Shown here: one piece after another, positions 35,809-46,858 of the stretch
Layout: the number at the start of each line of letters is the position of its first letter
Numbering within the stretch: position 1 is the first letter of the stretch
Origin: Akebia trifoliata
Lineage: Eukaryota > Streptophyta > Magnoliopsida > Ranunculales > Lardizabalaceae
Reading direction: 5' to 3'
Length of the DNA: 64,000 nucleotides
NCBI GenBank assembly: GCA_017979445.1
Contig: CM030709.1
Span: 4,940,001-5,004,000 of the forward strand
The notes under the pieces: model-generated
What the model was told of the DNA's origin: nothing
The model's input: only the letters and a program-made list of their open reading frames with translations
Databases searched by the model: none
Made by a program: the position numbers and the translations under genes

Positions 35809-36268
35809 TCTTAATTCCTCTTAGTTAATGATAAATAAAATCAAATAAACTAAGAATTGTATTTTATAGATCTCTATGAATTAAATATAAAAATTAATGG
35901 AAACAAGTGAAATTATGTTCAAAGATTTCACTCTCATCATTTGATCAAATGGTGCATCAATTGGAGTGCAACCAATCAATCATAAATTAAAAATAAACTT
36001 GATTTTTTTTTTTTTAAATTTTATAAACCTTCAACTGCAGTTTTATCCCATATTGAGCTTGTTTTGGTCGTCAAGCTATGGTTTCGTCACCTGGGGCTTA
36101 GAGCTCAACTAGTATGAAGGCAACCTCTTCATGCTTGGAATAGGACAGCCATGGAGATTTCTAGTAGGATTGGCAACGAGTCGTGGGTGAAGCATCCATT
36201 CCAGTATTAGGATATCCATATTCTATTTTTCATCTATATATATTTTTTTAAATAGGAGATGGATATAC

Positions 36269-37465
36269 ACGGGCGAAGCCAGGGGGCGTTTCCACCCGCC
36301 TCAATTTTTTTTAATATTTCCTACACCCTAAGCGTTTAGTTATAATTTGAGACTCCCCATACTTCAAACTGATGACTCCCCCCTTCTCCCCCTTCTCAAG
36401 GTGTTGCCCACCTCACAATTCAATTTTTCGCCTCCCTCTAATTGGTTTAGACACCAAGCTATGGTTGGGTGAATGTTAATTTGAAATACCCCTCCTTTCA
36501 TCAAACTGATGACTTGCCCCCTTTGACCTTGATGTTTCCCACTCTTCCAAATATTTTGGAGGATTTAAGCAACCCTCTATTAAATTGGTGAATATTTTAG
36601 ATACCTCCAGGTTTTCAAAATTTGATAAGGCTCCTTTAACCTTGTTTTTCTTTTCTAATCTAAACTAACAAAACAAAAAAAACCTACATATCGTTATTTT
36701 CAACTTGTAACAAAAAATCCTTAATTTTTTTCTCCTAAATCTAAATATCTTCAAATTCTCCAACCTCTTAGTAAATTATTTTTAATTTATTGAACTCCAT
36801 CTTCTATCCATTGTTTTGAACATCGTCTAAATCACTTGTAGAAAATCCTAAGTTTTCTGTCAAAATTTAAAATCTCACCATCTTCTACTAAGAAGATCCT
36901 GTCTTATTCTTTGATTTGAATATTAAAATAGATTAATTGTAAGATTGAAAGCTGAACTTTACCCAAGGGGTTGAAGATGACTAATTTTATGAAGAGAAAT
37001 GAAAAGATTATGGGTTTCATGTTGAAGATGAGGGTACTTAGGTCATTTTGCATTAGCCTACTGTAGAAGACCTTGTCAAGTGCATGCAAGCATTTTTGCT
37101 GAGTTTTGCTTTTCTAATCGACATTGCTCCCTTCATTTGAATCTTCTCTCATACTAAATTTTAACTTTAATAATTCTTGAATTTTCTCCTCAAAACAAGT
37201 CATCCTAAGACTTTAAAACTTAGTCGTTAAGGAAAATACCGAATTGACATTAATGCGGATATCATTTCACACATTGCTGACATGGATATATTTACGAAAT
37301 CATAGGTATTTTTCATCGAGATAGGAGTGAAAAGCATCTATAATTATGTGTGCACCTCCACATCAGCAATGTGTGAATCGATGTCAATTTTAATATCCTT
37401 CTAACACAACTCAAAAAATAAATATAATTTGCTGGTCAAAAGACAAAAGCCCTGACTCCGCCCCT
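36269..37465. mobile_element. Non-autonomous hAT element, 1197 bp
   Basis: The ends ACGGGCGAAGCCAGGG and the complement of CCCTGACTCCGCCCCT match the common plant hAT end AGGGGCGGAGCCAGG. The flanks GGATATAC (36261-36268) and GGACATAC (37466-37473) are an 8-bp target duplication with one mismatch. It has no transposase frame. A hairpin MITE sits inside at about 37219-37411. A shorter relative with the same right end is at 43555-43911. Confidence 0.8.
37219..37411. mobile_element. Hairpin MITE nested in the hAT element
   Basis: The arms with TTGACATTAATGCGGATATC / GATGTCAA, CACACATTGCTGACATGGA and complement surround TTTTTCATCGAGATAGGAGTGAAAAG. The right end is CTAACACAACTC, the complement of GAGTTGTG. 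A clear duplication was not found. Confidence 0.75.
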
Positions 37466-38243
37466 GGACATACATACTTCATTGTGAAGAGGATGAAGAA
37501 GCTTTACAGACGCATAAGGCGGGTTTTATGAAACTCATTATTTGAAAAAAAAACATTATAATAATAACAACCATTCATTAGGCTGGGTCGTCAGGCCCAC
37601 ATGGAAAGCCCTCTAAATTTCATGGCATAAATCAGATTTTTAAAAATACCACTTTTGTTATTATTATTATTATTATTTTTCATTTATTTCCAATTATGAA
37701 ACTAGTAAGGCTGATTTTTGTTAAATAGATAACTCAAATAAATCAATGGGCGAGGAAAAGCGGCGTGGCATTTTATGAAAGTTTGTCGTGACGTAATTTT
37801 AAAAAATAAAAGGGCAGATTAGTCAAAGTTGGGTAAGAGTGACGGAAAGAATTTTGACCTTGGAACAGCTAGAAATCATCATTGAAGAGAAGTATCACGC
37901 GGTCTCTGAGTTGTGGACACCTTGGCACACAATAGCTAGATATGCTACGCGTACAAATCGAACCTTATATTGGTTAAGATTTATACTACAAACAGAACTA
38001 ATCCGACAACTGAGATGAGAAGATACCCCTAGGGATGCCCAACAATAAGTTTTATATTTCTCTCTGCCAAGTTCATTCTCAGCCGCAACGCGTTTGAGGT
38101 TTGAAAAGTCCTATAACCTGGATAGTTCGTTTCTGTTGTCTCTATTATTAAGGGATTGAGTATAAGAGGAACCTTAACCTAAAGATCTATCTATCTATCT
38201 CTTCATATTCCTTTGTTTATTTTTGTTCAGGAAAACAAACAAT

Positions 38244-40447
38244 ATGCTTACACAAGAGTTCTTGGATGAACCAGAAATGGATATCTACGATAATCTCTTC
38301 GACCATATCGATGATTTTTTCGACTTTTCGCACGAAGACATTGTTGGAGGAGATTGTGATGGTTTGAAAGATGTTTGGCCGGCTCCAATACTAGAAGATG
38401 ATTTAACTGGTTCTATTTCTTTGTTTTCCAATGGAAACCTCACTACTGACACTTCTGAACTTCCCACAGAACTTCATGTTCCGGTTAGTTTCTCTTTCTA
38501 GTCAGATTTTAGATTTCTATTTTTTTTTTTTTTTTTAAATAAAAATGTTATTAACCTACATAGTTTCGGTGGAGAGTGTTGGGAACCGTTGAAGGTTGAG
38601 CCCATTATTGGGTTCTAGAGCTTTCACGGTCGCCTGAAGCTGCTGCCACACTATTGCTTAACAATTATTAGACCATCTATTATCCACAAAATATTTCTTT
38701 TTTAAAATGATATAATAGGTGTTTTTCAAGTACACTGACCCCAAAGATTGACCTCATTTCACACTTTGCTGATGTGGGAGTGTACCAATCATAACGCGTT
38801 TTCATCGAGATACGTGTGAAAAGTATCTCTGGTTATGAAAGCATCTCCACGTCAGACAGGTGGTGAAATTAGGTCAATCTTGAGGTGAATCTTTTTTTAA
38901 TCGGTGAGATACCCCCTTGGTTCTCAAACTTCTGACAACGGCCTTGACTTTTATATTCTCCAAGAGGCTCATAAACAATGACACGTAAATGCCCATTATC
39001 TTCAATCTATGGTATAGAGGCTGAGAGTGTCTTCACGTTATTTTTCGTTAATCTCTGAAACAAATACCGCCAAAAAGTATCTCATCATTTATAAAAGAGT
39101 GCTGATACTCTGAAGATGTGCATTTGGGTATCCTAAGGAAGATCTATGGTTCCGTGCTCATACCACGTCAACCGAGTGAAGACTTTCTAGCTCGAAAATC
39201 CGCTATAAATTTAACCACTCTCTAGTTTTTTCAAGATAATTGATGATTGTATATAATAAGTCGCCTACTTTGTAGGCCATAAGCTATTGGCATAGAGATA
39301 AGATTCCATATAAGAAATAGATGTGTGGTTTTGTGCCCTTCTCACATTGGCCGTGTGCTCAATCGGGTGCATTCATCATTATTTTTATATAAACTGTTGT
39401 GATAAGCCCCTTTTGACATATGCCACCCCCCGTCACAGAGCTGTAGATCATTTGTCTTGGGATACATAAGAAAAATATTTATAATTCTATGGCATATGTT
39501 AGAGTGAAAAAAATCTACGGTCCTTACACATGTCACAACAGTGGTAGGATTAGAAAATCATTACACTTATTCTTATATAAATCAGGGCCACCCACCTGTT
39601 TAAAATTATTCTTTAGGGCCTACTGTCCATATGGATCTAAATGGTCCAAAGCACCAAAAATAAGTGGGATTGGTGATTTTAGCGTTTCTTTCCCACCTAA
39701 TTATGACTTGCTCTTGCTTACCCTTTCTTTCAACTCTTTTCTTAGTGTGAAGATATTGCCGAGTTGGAATGGCTGTCGAACTTCGTGGAGGATTCGTTCT
39801 CTGCTGGAAGCATCACCCTCGACAATGACAACTCCTCGGACAACAATAACGATTCTCATCAGTTCCAATTCCAAACATCCAGTCCAGTCTCTGTACTTGA
39901 AAGCAGCAGTTCCTGCTCTGGAGTAAAGATCAACATATGCCCTGAACCTGTTGTCCGCGGGCGGGCTCGGAGCAAACGCCCACGTCCCGCAACCTTCAAC
40001 CCTCGGCCCATGATCCCAATCACCTCCCCTAGTTCCTCTATAACTGGCCCATCTCCACCATTCTCTCCCTCAGAATTACTATCAGATTTCAACAATTTCG
40101 CTGACTCACACCAAGAGAAAAAATTACTAAAACCAATTGGAGCAGAACAAAAGATTAAAAAGTTACCACCTCATCCAAGTGCCTTAAAGCAATCTCCTTC
40201 ATCACATCCTGTTATGGTTAGAAAATGTTTGCATTGTGAGATAACAAAGACACCGCAGTGGCGGGCAGGCCCTATGGGCCCCAAAAGCCTCTGCAATGCA
40301 TGTGGAGTACGATACAAATCGGGCCGTCTCTTTCCTGAATATCGGCCCGCAGCAAGCCCAACATTTGTTTCATCACTGCACTCCAGCTCCCACAAGAAGG
40401 TTTTAGAGATGAGGAACAAAAGTGGTCAGAAAACTGGGGCAGCTTGA
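38244..40447 (+). CDS. GATA8/10/11: Class I GATA zinc-finger transcription factor, 313 aa, 2 coding exons
   Basis: Exons 38244-38483 and 39746-40447; phase 0, GT-AG, ending TGA. A 7-codon upstream extension in the same frame (38223-38243) has no ATG and crosses a good acceptor (TTTTGTTCAG, 38221-38230), so the start at 38244 is preferred. The N-terminal region is acidic ([20 protein letters not shown]), typical of the GATA8/10/11 group. [18 protein letters not shown] follows, then a basic nuclear-localisation patch at 151-161 ([11 protein letters not shown]), and one zinc finger C-x2-C-x18-C-x2-C with Cys at 241, 244, 263 and 266. The conserved tail [18 protein letters not shown] and [12 protein letters not shown] is intact. 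It should bind WGATAR sites in the nucleus. The intron (38484-39745) carries MITEs. Exact orthology within the class is less sure than the class itself. Confidence 0.95.
38727..38893. mobile_element. Hairpin MITE in the GATA intron
   Basis: AAGATTGACCTCATTTCACACTTTGCTGATGTGG and its complement (short parts: GATTGACCTCATTTCAC / GTGAAATTAGGTCAATC) form arms around CGTTTTCATCGAGATACGTGTGAAAAG. The ends are decayed. Confidence 0.7.
39060..39570. mobile_element. Decayed, mosaic hairpin MITE remnants in the GATA intron
   Basis: Three partial arms occur: GAAGATCTATGGTTCCGTGC with CACGTCAACCGAGTG (about 39148-39182), GATGTGTGGTTTTGTGCCCTTC to GGTGCATTCATCATTA (39321-39382, the arm seen in TPST intron 5), and CCCCGTCACAGAGCTGTAG to GATTAGAAAATCATTACAC (39425-39567). 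They come from different sub-types joined together, so the region looks rearranged. Confidence 0.55.
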
Positions 40448-40650
40448 TCTGTGGTGGAGCCCAAACCAGACTTCTCAACATGAGGACAAGCAACCATTTG
40501 GTTTGATTAAATATGGAAGGAAGGAGAAACATTGTTCATTAGTTTGGATCATTTCTTTCTTCTTGGATTATTTTGTATATGAGATGAGCTTAAGTCAAAG
40601 TGAATAGAAGAAATTAGGCAACCACCATATGATAGCAAGTAGAGAAAAAG
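40448..40650 (+). other. 3' UTR of the GATA gene
   Basis: Non-repetitive sequence follows the TGA. No unequivocal poly-A signal is visible; the transcript probably ends within 200-450 bp. Confidence 0.35.
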
Positions 40651-40913
40651 GAAAGAACAGAGAAATCAAAAGGGCTAGAGATATTGGAATTTTAGGTTTA
40701 GGTTTTGAAATTTGTGTTTTCTTCTCTTCATTGGGAATTCTTTTTGCAGTCCATTTGCTGTTAGGAAAATCTTAGATGAGTAGTTGCTTTTTTTTTCTTT
40801 TTTTTTTTTTTTCTGTTTACTTGATGAGCAGAAACAAACATCTATAGAAATGTTTCTAAACAAATTTATAATAGTTAGTTTATTTGTTAAAGCAGGAGTC
40901 TTCTTTATAATAA

Positions 40914-41180
40914 GCCCAAGCCCAATAAGATTAGGTTGGGTTCTGTTGGTAGGCCTAAACTGAAAGTTCAATTCAAATTTTGGATTGGGTCATTTAATTC
41001 TTCCACAACCCAATTTAATGTAGGGAATGTCCAGCTGAGCCCAAGCCCAATAACATTAGGTTGGGTTGTGCTGGTTGGCCTGAACTTAAAGTTCAATTCA
41101 AATTTTGGATTGGGTCATTTAATTCTTCCACAACCCAATTTAATGTAGGGAATGTCCAGTCCAACCCAAGCCCAGTGTAA
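40914..41180. repeat. 125-bp tandem repeat, 2.1 copies
   Basis: Units start GCCCAAGCCCAATAA at 40914, GCCCAAGCCCAATAAC at 41039 and CCCAAGCCCAGTG at about 41164. The first two units share an almost identical second half (AAAGTTCAATTCAAATTTTG, GGGTCATTTAATTCTTCCAC). High similarity indicates a recent duplication. Confidence 0.9.
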
Positions 41181-41964
41181 AGTAAGGTAGGCCTATTGGG
41201 CTAAAGTAGAGCCCATCAATTTTGCACCCTATTTTACACTTTGGACCAAGTAAAAAAAGGTGGTTTAGTAAGAAGATGGATGATTGTACCATGAGAGAAA
41301 CAAGGAGATTAACCTGCTTCAAATATACAATATGGTTTGTGGCAATGCAATGTAGTTGGATCCTCATATCGATCTGAATGAATCAAATACCAAAATAACA
41401 CTATGTTAATACTACACATTTAAATTGTACCAATTCTAGGGGTGGAAATGGGTCGGCTCAGGTCATGTTGGGGTAAAGACATTATGAAAATTTTATCAAA
41501 TCCAAACCCAACCCATTTATAAATAGGTATACCTAACCCAAACCATATATAACCTATTTAATAAAATTCTAATTTTTATTGGAAAAATAAGCTCCATGTA
41601 AAACGCTTATAAAAGGTAACATTATTCATATATTTTATATTCCCATTTTTTTAATATTGAAATGGTTGTAAAAGATAATATTATTGTTGAATTTCAAAAA
41701 TGCATTTGAAATTTTCGAATGTGAACCGAATTATGGCCAAATTGTTTTTGAATTGTAATTTTTCTATTCTCCTCTTTTCTTTTTTCTTTTTTTCTATTTT
41801 AATGTTGAAATGTCAATTATTGCAACAAATCTAATCTTGCTAACTATGATATAAATCATGGCTTGGATGCGATCTATGAAGAATATGGATATGTATCATA
41901 TGCAGCAAAAATTGTTTGGGTTACCAATCTTAGAAGGATTCTATCTATTTGAAGGTGCCACTTG

Positions 41965-42300
41965 GCTATGTTAGTAAAAAGGCTTGAAGATATATAGATT
42001 TCAAATCTCACTAAGGGCTCATTGAGCTCAAATGGATTACCAACACCAAAGCCTTCTAAATTTCATAAAAAAAAAAAACTCAGACAAAAATATTCAAAAA
42101 TAATAATTTTTTCCTGACCTAATCCAAGGTTTTGAAAATGGATAGTAATTGAACTCTTACCAAATTCCCAAATTTAAAATTAAAATTTTACGGTGAAAAA
42201 TAACTTTTTTAAGTTTTTTTTCTTCTCTTTTTCTAAAATTCATAGAAAAAGAACAATGCTTACTAACTTACTATGGGCTTTGGAGGGCCTCTCTTACGAA
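41965..42300 (+). repeat. Dispersed ~340-bp repeat R, copy 4
   Basis: It shares AAATGGATTACCAACACC, TAATCCAAGGTTTTGAAAAT, TTCCCAAATTTAAAATTAAA and the CTTACTAACTTACTATGG end with the copies at 15290, 16545 and 30565. Confidence 0.55.
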
Positions 42301-42926
42301 GTGGAAAGTGGGTACCTTAATGACTTAATCCAATTTTAGTTGGCACACATGCAACAAAGATTGGACACACCATCAGGATCATCCTAGCCATCCATTTCAC
42401 TGACTTTTCCTATGCTCAATCTTTAAAATTAAATTTGAATTTCAAGTGATTATCACATACATCCAATGATGGATAAGGTCGACCGTCCTTGCAGTCTACC
42501 CAACACATCTCTCTTTGTTGGTGTGCTGTCGTTCCTGGCGTATTTTAGAACTAACCAGTCACCTAAGCAAGTATTGACTTGCCGGCCCCACGACGGCAAC
42601 TGTCTTTTAACACGAGCCACGTGGAAGCAATATGTTGACTGCTCTCTTGTTGGTTTGCTACGTAGATGGCATCATGGCAGACCATCCAAATATTATGTCA
42701 ATCAAAATATTTTCCTGAAAATCTGGTTAAGTAAAGGAAATATTTTACTGAAAAATAATTTTCGATAAAATTCCACTGGAATCCACTAATAGTAAATTAT
42801 CAAATAATTATTGTATAATACATGAAAACCTATAGGAATAAACATAAGATTCTATCATCTAATTTAATGCGATATATATCGTAACTAATAAACCTTAATG
42901 AATAATTCATGCGTTGAATGAATTAT
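42301..42926. other. Unclassified unique-looking DNA, no gene
   Basis: It includes a 100-residue open frame (42466-42768) without recognisable motif or splice context. The stretch 42560-42660 is relatively GC-rich and has a G-box CACGTG at 42618. I see no other element. Confidence 0.4.
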
Positions 42927-42934
42927 TTGCAAAT

Positions 42935-43082
42935 GAATCGTGATAATCTGACCCCTCTTTTTCATATACTCTTTGTACGTTTTCTTCACAGAATCATACA
43001 AAATTATAAATATTTGTACATGTATATCCTGAAACAATGGATCTACGGTTCTATAAAAGGAACGACAGAGTATCATGATTCT
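42935..43082. mobile_element. Hairpin MITE, 148 bp
   Basis: The ends are GAATCGTGATAATCTGACC and the complement of AGAGTATCATGATTCT. The flanks TTGCAAAT (42927-42934) and TTACAAAT (43083-43090) are an 8-bp duplication with one mismatch. The inner arm is weaker than in other copies. Confidence 0.75.
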
Positions 43083-43554
43083 TTACAAATATCTCATTAA
43101 CGTATGAACGTTCGTCCCTTTGTCGATTGACAATCCTCAACTATCCAATCATTTCATGCCGATTGTGGTCCTTACACCTCCCTCTATTATTAACAAGTTT
43201 GTCATTTTTGTACATTTCTTTTAAATGATATTGTACTTGTGATCATTTGTCACATTTCATCACTTGAAAATGAAATTTCAATAATTCTCCTTGGTTTATC
43301 GATCTTTCTAAATTATATACCTATTAAGTCTCTCTCTCTCTCTCCAATAAAATTTCAATAATTCATATACTATAGACCATGGCCCATTCAAAGAAGGATC
43401 CACACATAAGCTGATTCAATTGTCCACTTGAGATGGAATGTAAGGGAGAATGGTACATATTTTATAAAGAGTTGTTAGTTAACTTGAAGTCGATAATTAT
43501 GAGAAGGTCCATATTTAATTTTATTTTTTTCTTTATTATAAAAAGTAGATGTGG

Positions 43555-43911
43555 GCAGGGTTAGAGTCAAGATTTTCTTGTAGTGGGAACAAACTATGGT
43601 TAGTTGTATAGTTGAAGAACTTGAAGATGAATGGTTTTAGGGAGAAATTCGGAGGTTTTAGGTTAAAAGTTGAAGAAAATGATATTTAGGTAATTTCCAA
43701 TTAGTATATGAGAAGGCCCGATCAAGAGGTAATGTCATTAACAAAAAATTGAAAAGGGGGGGAGGGGCAAAAATTGGAAGGAGATGAGGGTGTGGGGGCA
43801 AATGGGAAGAGAGGTGAGGGAGTGGAGATAAATGGTTCATGTAATCAATTAAAAATATAGGGGTGTCTCAAAGTTCTGTGGCGGCAATTGCCCCCCACCA
43901 GCTCCGCCCCT
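43555..43911. mobile_element. Non-autonomous hAT element, 357 bp
   Basis: The right end CCAGCTCCGCCCCT is the complement of the plant hAT end AGGGGCGGAGC; the left end GCAGGGTTAGAGTC is decayed. The flanks AGATGTGG (43547-43554) and ACATGTGG (43912-43919) are an 8-bp duplication with one mismatch. Confidence 0.6.
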
Positions 43912-44817
43912 ACATGTGGGAATATGAGGTCTCTAAAGTTATTTTATTTTAAAAAAAGAAGAAAAATAACTGACACATTTACAAAAGATTTTGATTCTAT
44001 ATCCAAAAGGATTTCAATTTTTCTACTATGTATCTTGAGGTGTTAAGGAGATTTGTGTTCATATATAGAGAAATATATTAGGCCCCTTTCCTTATCCAGG
44101 GCATAATGACAAAGTTGCAATTCGAAAATAATTTGACAAGAGAAAACTTTGGTAAAAGATTGATTAAGTCGGAAAACTTGAAATAAATTAAAATTTAAAA
44201 ATAATTTTTTTAAGTATAAAAAATGTAATAGAAATATATGTTTCATATATTAAATAATAAAATAACACTTAAAATGGTATAAATAAAAATAATGTGATTT
44301 CAAAAGCTTTTTAATTTTTTGAAAATATCATGATTTAATTGATAATTATTAAAATCATGATTTAATCGTTACTTTTTGAAAAAATAACAGATTTTTGCCA
44401 CTATGATCTGGTGTGTTAAATGCACATATGTAGTGATGGAGAAAAATTCAAACAAATAAATAAAGAATAAATAAATATCTTCTTTAATTAATTAATATAT
44501 CGAGCCGCGTCAGAGAAATGTTTGAGTAACGAGTCAACTCAGCCGACACATGTCTGGTTTTATCTTGCTTTCAGGGCTTAGCTAGTGAGAGAACGTAAAG
44601 ACACAGATTCGGGAAGTGGTCGTGCGATGGGACCCACATCAGTGTCACGTCCAATCATCCACCGACGAGACATCCTCTATGATGTGACAGTATGATATCG
44701 AATTATTGCTGAACACGCGGACGACCAATCTTTCTCCATCTCAGTAAGGACAAGGTGTTCTTACAGTTTTTAATGACTGCTTGTTAGTTGTCTTGTAGTT
44801 GTTAGGTTTCGTGTTCC

Positions 44818-44820
<3 letters not shown>

Positions 44821-44854
<34 letters not shown>
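44821..44854. repeat. (GA)17 microsatellite
   Basis: An uninterrupted GA run of 34 bp. It lies 100 bp past a locally GC-richer, repeat-free stretch (44510-44720) that could be regulatory, but no gene follows. Confidence 0.95.
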
Positions 44855-44856
<2 letters not shown>

Positions 44857-45102
44857 ACTTGGCTGCATTATGTAATTTAAACAAGATGGTCCACATGAGA
44901 AACTGTGTGATATATATATATAAATCAGTTTAATCAAATTAATTTAATAAGAGATCGATTCCATTCCAACCAATTTTAGAAGTTTTCTGTCTAACCATCG
45001 AATCTGGTTCTTAAAGCATTCCTCAAAACTTAAAGATCACCATCGATGAATAAATGAAAAATTTTAGCCTACTACAATGTTTTGTGTGAAGAAATTTTCA
45101 AG

Positions 45103-45265
45103 GAAAATGTTGAAGTAACATTAAAATTGACATTATTTGAAATATTGTTGTGTCTATAGATTCATAGATGATTTTTATTGAGATACGAGTGAGAAGTATC
45201 TATGGTTATGTGCATACCAATGTCCCAAATGATGTTAATTTCAATGTTACTCTATCACAATTTTA
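45103..45265. mobile_element. Hairpin MITE, 163 bp
   Basis: The arms include AGTAACATTAAAATTGACAT and the complement of ATGTTAATTTCAATGTTACT. The loop has TTTTTATTGAGATACGAGTGAGAAG. The perfect 8-bp duplication TTTTCAAG is at 45095-45102 and 45266-45273. Confidence 0.85.
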
Positions 45266-45494
45266 TTTTCAAGAGATTTTCTAAAAAATATAGTTATGAA
45301 TAAATTGTACTAATCCCTTGAAAATATATATTTCTCTTCCCATTTAATCATTAATACGACAAAATGTACGAAAGTTGGTGGAGAATAGAAAAGTCCTAAA
45401 TAAATAGTGGGGCAGTTTAATTTATATAATTTTTCCTTGAAAATAATGTTGACTCAATTCTCTATTAATTTTCGACACCAACATTTGATCGTAC

Positions 45495-45565
45495 ACGCAT
45501 GGTTTGTAGGGTATTGCATGTACCCGAGGGATTTGGACGAGATATGGTGCTCTAAGAAGACAAAT
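45495..45565 (+). mobile_element. 3' fragment of the second SINE type
   Basis: TAGGGTATTGCATGTACCCGAGGGATTTGG and GACGAGATATGGTGCTCTAAG match the 3' body of the minus-strand SINE at 35600-35808. The tRNA-like head is missing here, so it is 5'-truncated or rearranged. Confidence 0.6.
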
Positions 45566-45840
45566 GCATCGCTTTATTAGTCCGGCCTAAGGATCTGGAA
45601 CCCTGTCATAAAAATAAAAATAACAATAATAATGATACAATACAAAAGATCACCACAACGAATTACAAATCCTCAATAGAAAGTATTGACAATATAGGGA
45701 ACGTTGTTTTTTCCATGAATGTAAATATATACAAATGTGTCCATCGGAAACACTTCCAACGGAGTTATAATTGTTAAATTATCATTAGGTTGTAGTATTT
45801 TTCGAATATCTTTTCAAGAAGCACTTCTTTGAAAATATTA

Positions 45841-46051
45841 GAAACATTTGGATTTGGATTTGCTTTAGACATTAACATAATAAACAAGGGTATTATCATT
45901 GAAACACTCATAACCGTTTTATGATTTTTACAAAGGAACCATAGATGTTTTTCATTAAGAGACAAGTGAAAAATATCTATGACCACGCAAGCACCTCCAC
46001 ATCAGCAATGTGAGAATCAATGTCCATTTCAATGTTACTCCAGCACGACTC
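45841..46051. mobile_element. Hairpin MITE with a decayed left arm
   Basis: The core CATAGATGTTTTTCATTAAG...CAAGTGAAAAATATCTATG is intact. The right arm runs through CACCTCCACATCAGCAATG to CCAGCACGACTC (46041-46051), the best preserved GAGTCGTG terminus. The left end is approximate. Confidence 0.65.
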
Positions 46052-46671
46052 TTTTATCAAATAATAATTTGAATTTTAAAAGTATGTTCGAGTATTATAA
46101 ATCAACCATGATTATACCAACTGAATGTTGGAGTTTAATGGATTGTCGGTGCAAGGACAGATATTACACCAAGGAAGTAATCGATCGGGTGAGAGAGGAA
46201 ATAGAATAACATTGTCAATTAAAGGCCTATAGGCCCACTAATCGTGGACCAATGGGCCAAAAGTTTGTGTGACGTGGTATTGTTTGAGTGGTGCAATTAA
46301 GTTTATTTCTTTTATTAAAAACCTAGATCATTAAAACATTCTCCAGGACTATTTTCCTTCCTATTAGTTGTTATGGTGACCAAATATAAGAGGTGGAGAT
46401 TATTTTCAATGGAGTGATAGATGAAGTTTTAATGTTGCATAGTGTATCCATTTATTAATGATTTATTAAAGTAATTAGGATTGTCGGATCAAATCTGAAC
46501 GAATTCGATCGATGCATCAAAAGCATTTAGGTCTTAAGTTGCAAAAAGAAAAGGCTCGTATCTCTTTGAGATCATGACGGACCACCACGCGCAGTTGTCG
46601 ACATTTTTGATGGTCCATTCTAATACCCTTCTTGGGATGCTCTCGATTCCACTCATTTATGAATTTAACAA

Positions 46672-46858
46672 GAATAATGATTTTCTAAATCCCCCCTTTG
46701 ACGTACGCTCCTAGAACAATTGCTTTTTTTCTCGGGATACATAACTGCACATATTTATGAGGATGTACATTTGTGTATCCTGATGAAAAATCTATGGTTC
46801 TAGCCCATGCCACGTCAAAGAGCGTATGTCAGAGGGGGCGTTAGAAAATCACAACTCA
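46672..46858. mobile_element. Hairpin MITE, 187 bp
   Basis: The ends are GAATAATGATTTTCTAAATC and the complement of GTTAGAAAATCACAACTCA. The loop has GTGTATCCTGATGAAAAATC. The flanks TTTAACAA (46664-46671) and TCTAACAA (46859-46866) are an 8-bp duplication with one mismatch. Confidence 0.8.

Noticed and set aside
39489..39926. 145-residue open frame overlapping the GATA exon
   Set aside because: It is a different frame from the zinc-finger exon and reads intron and MITE sequence; the GATA frame explains the coding signal.
42466..42768. 100-residue open frame between repeats
   Set aside because: No motif, no splice context and no promoter evidence; length is within chance for this window.
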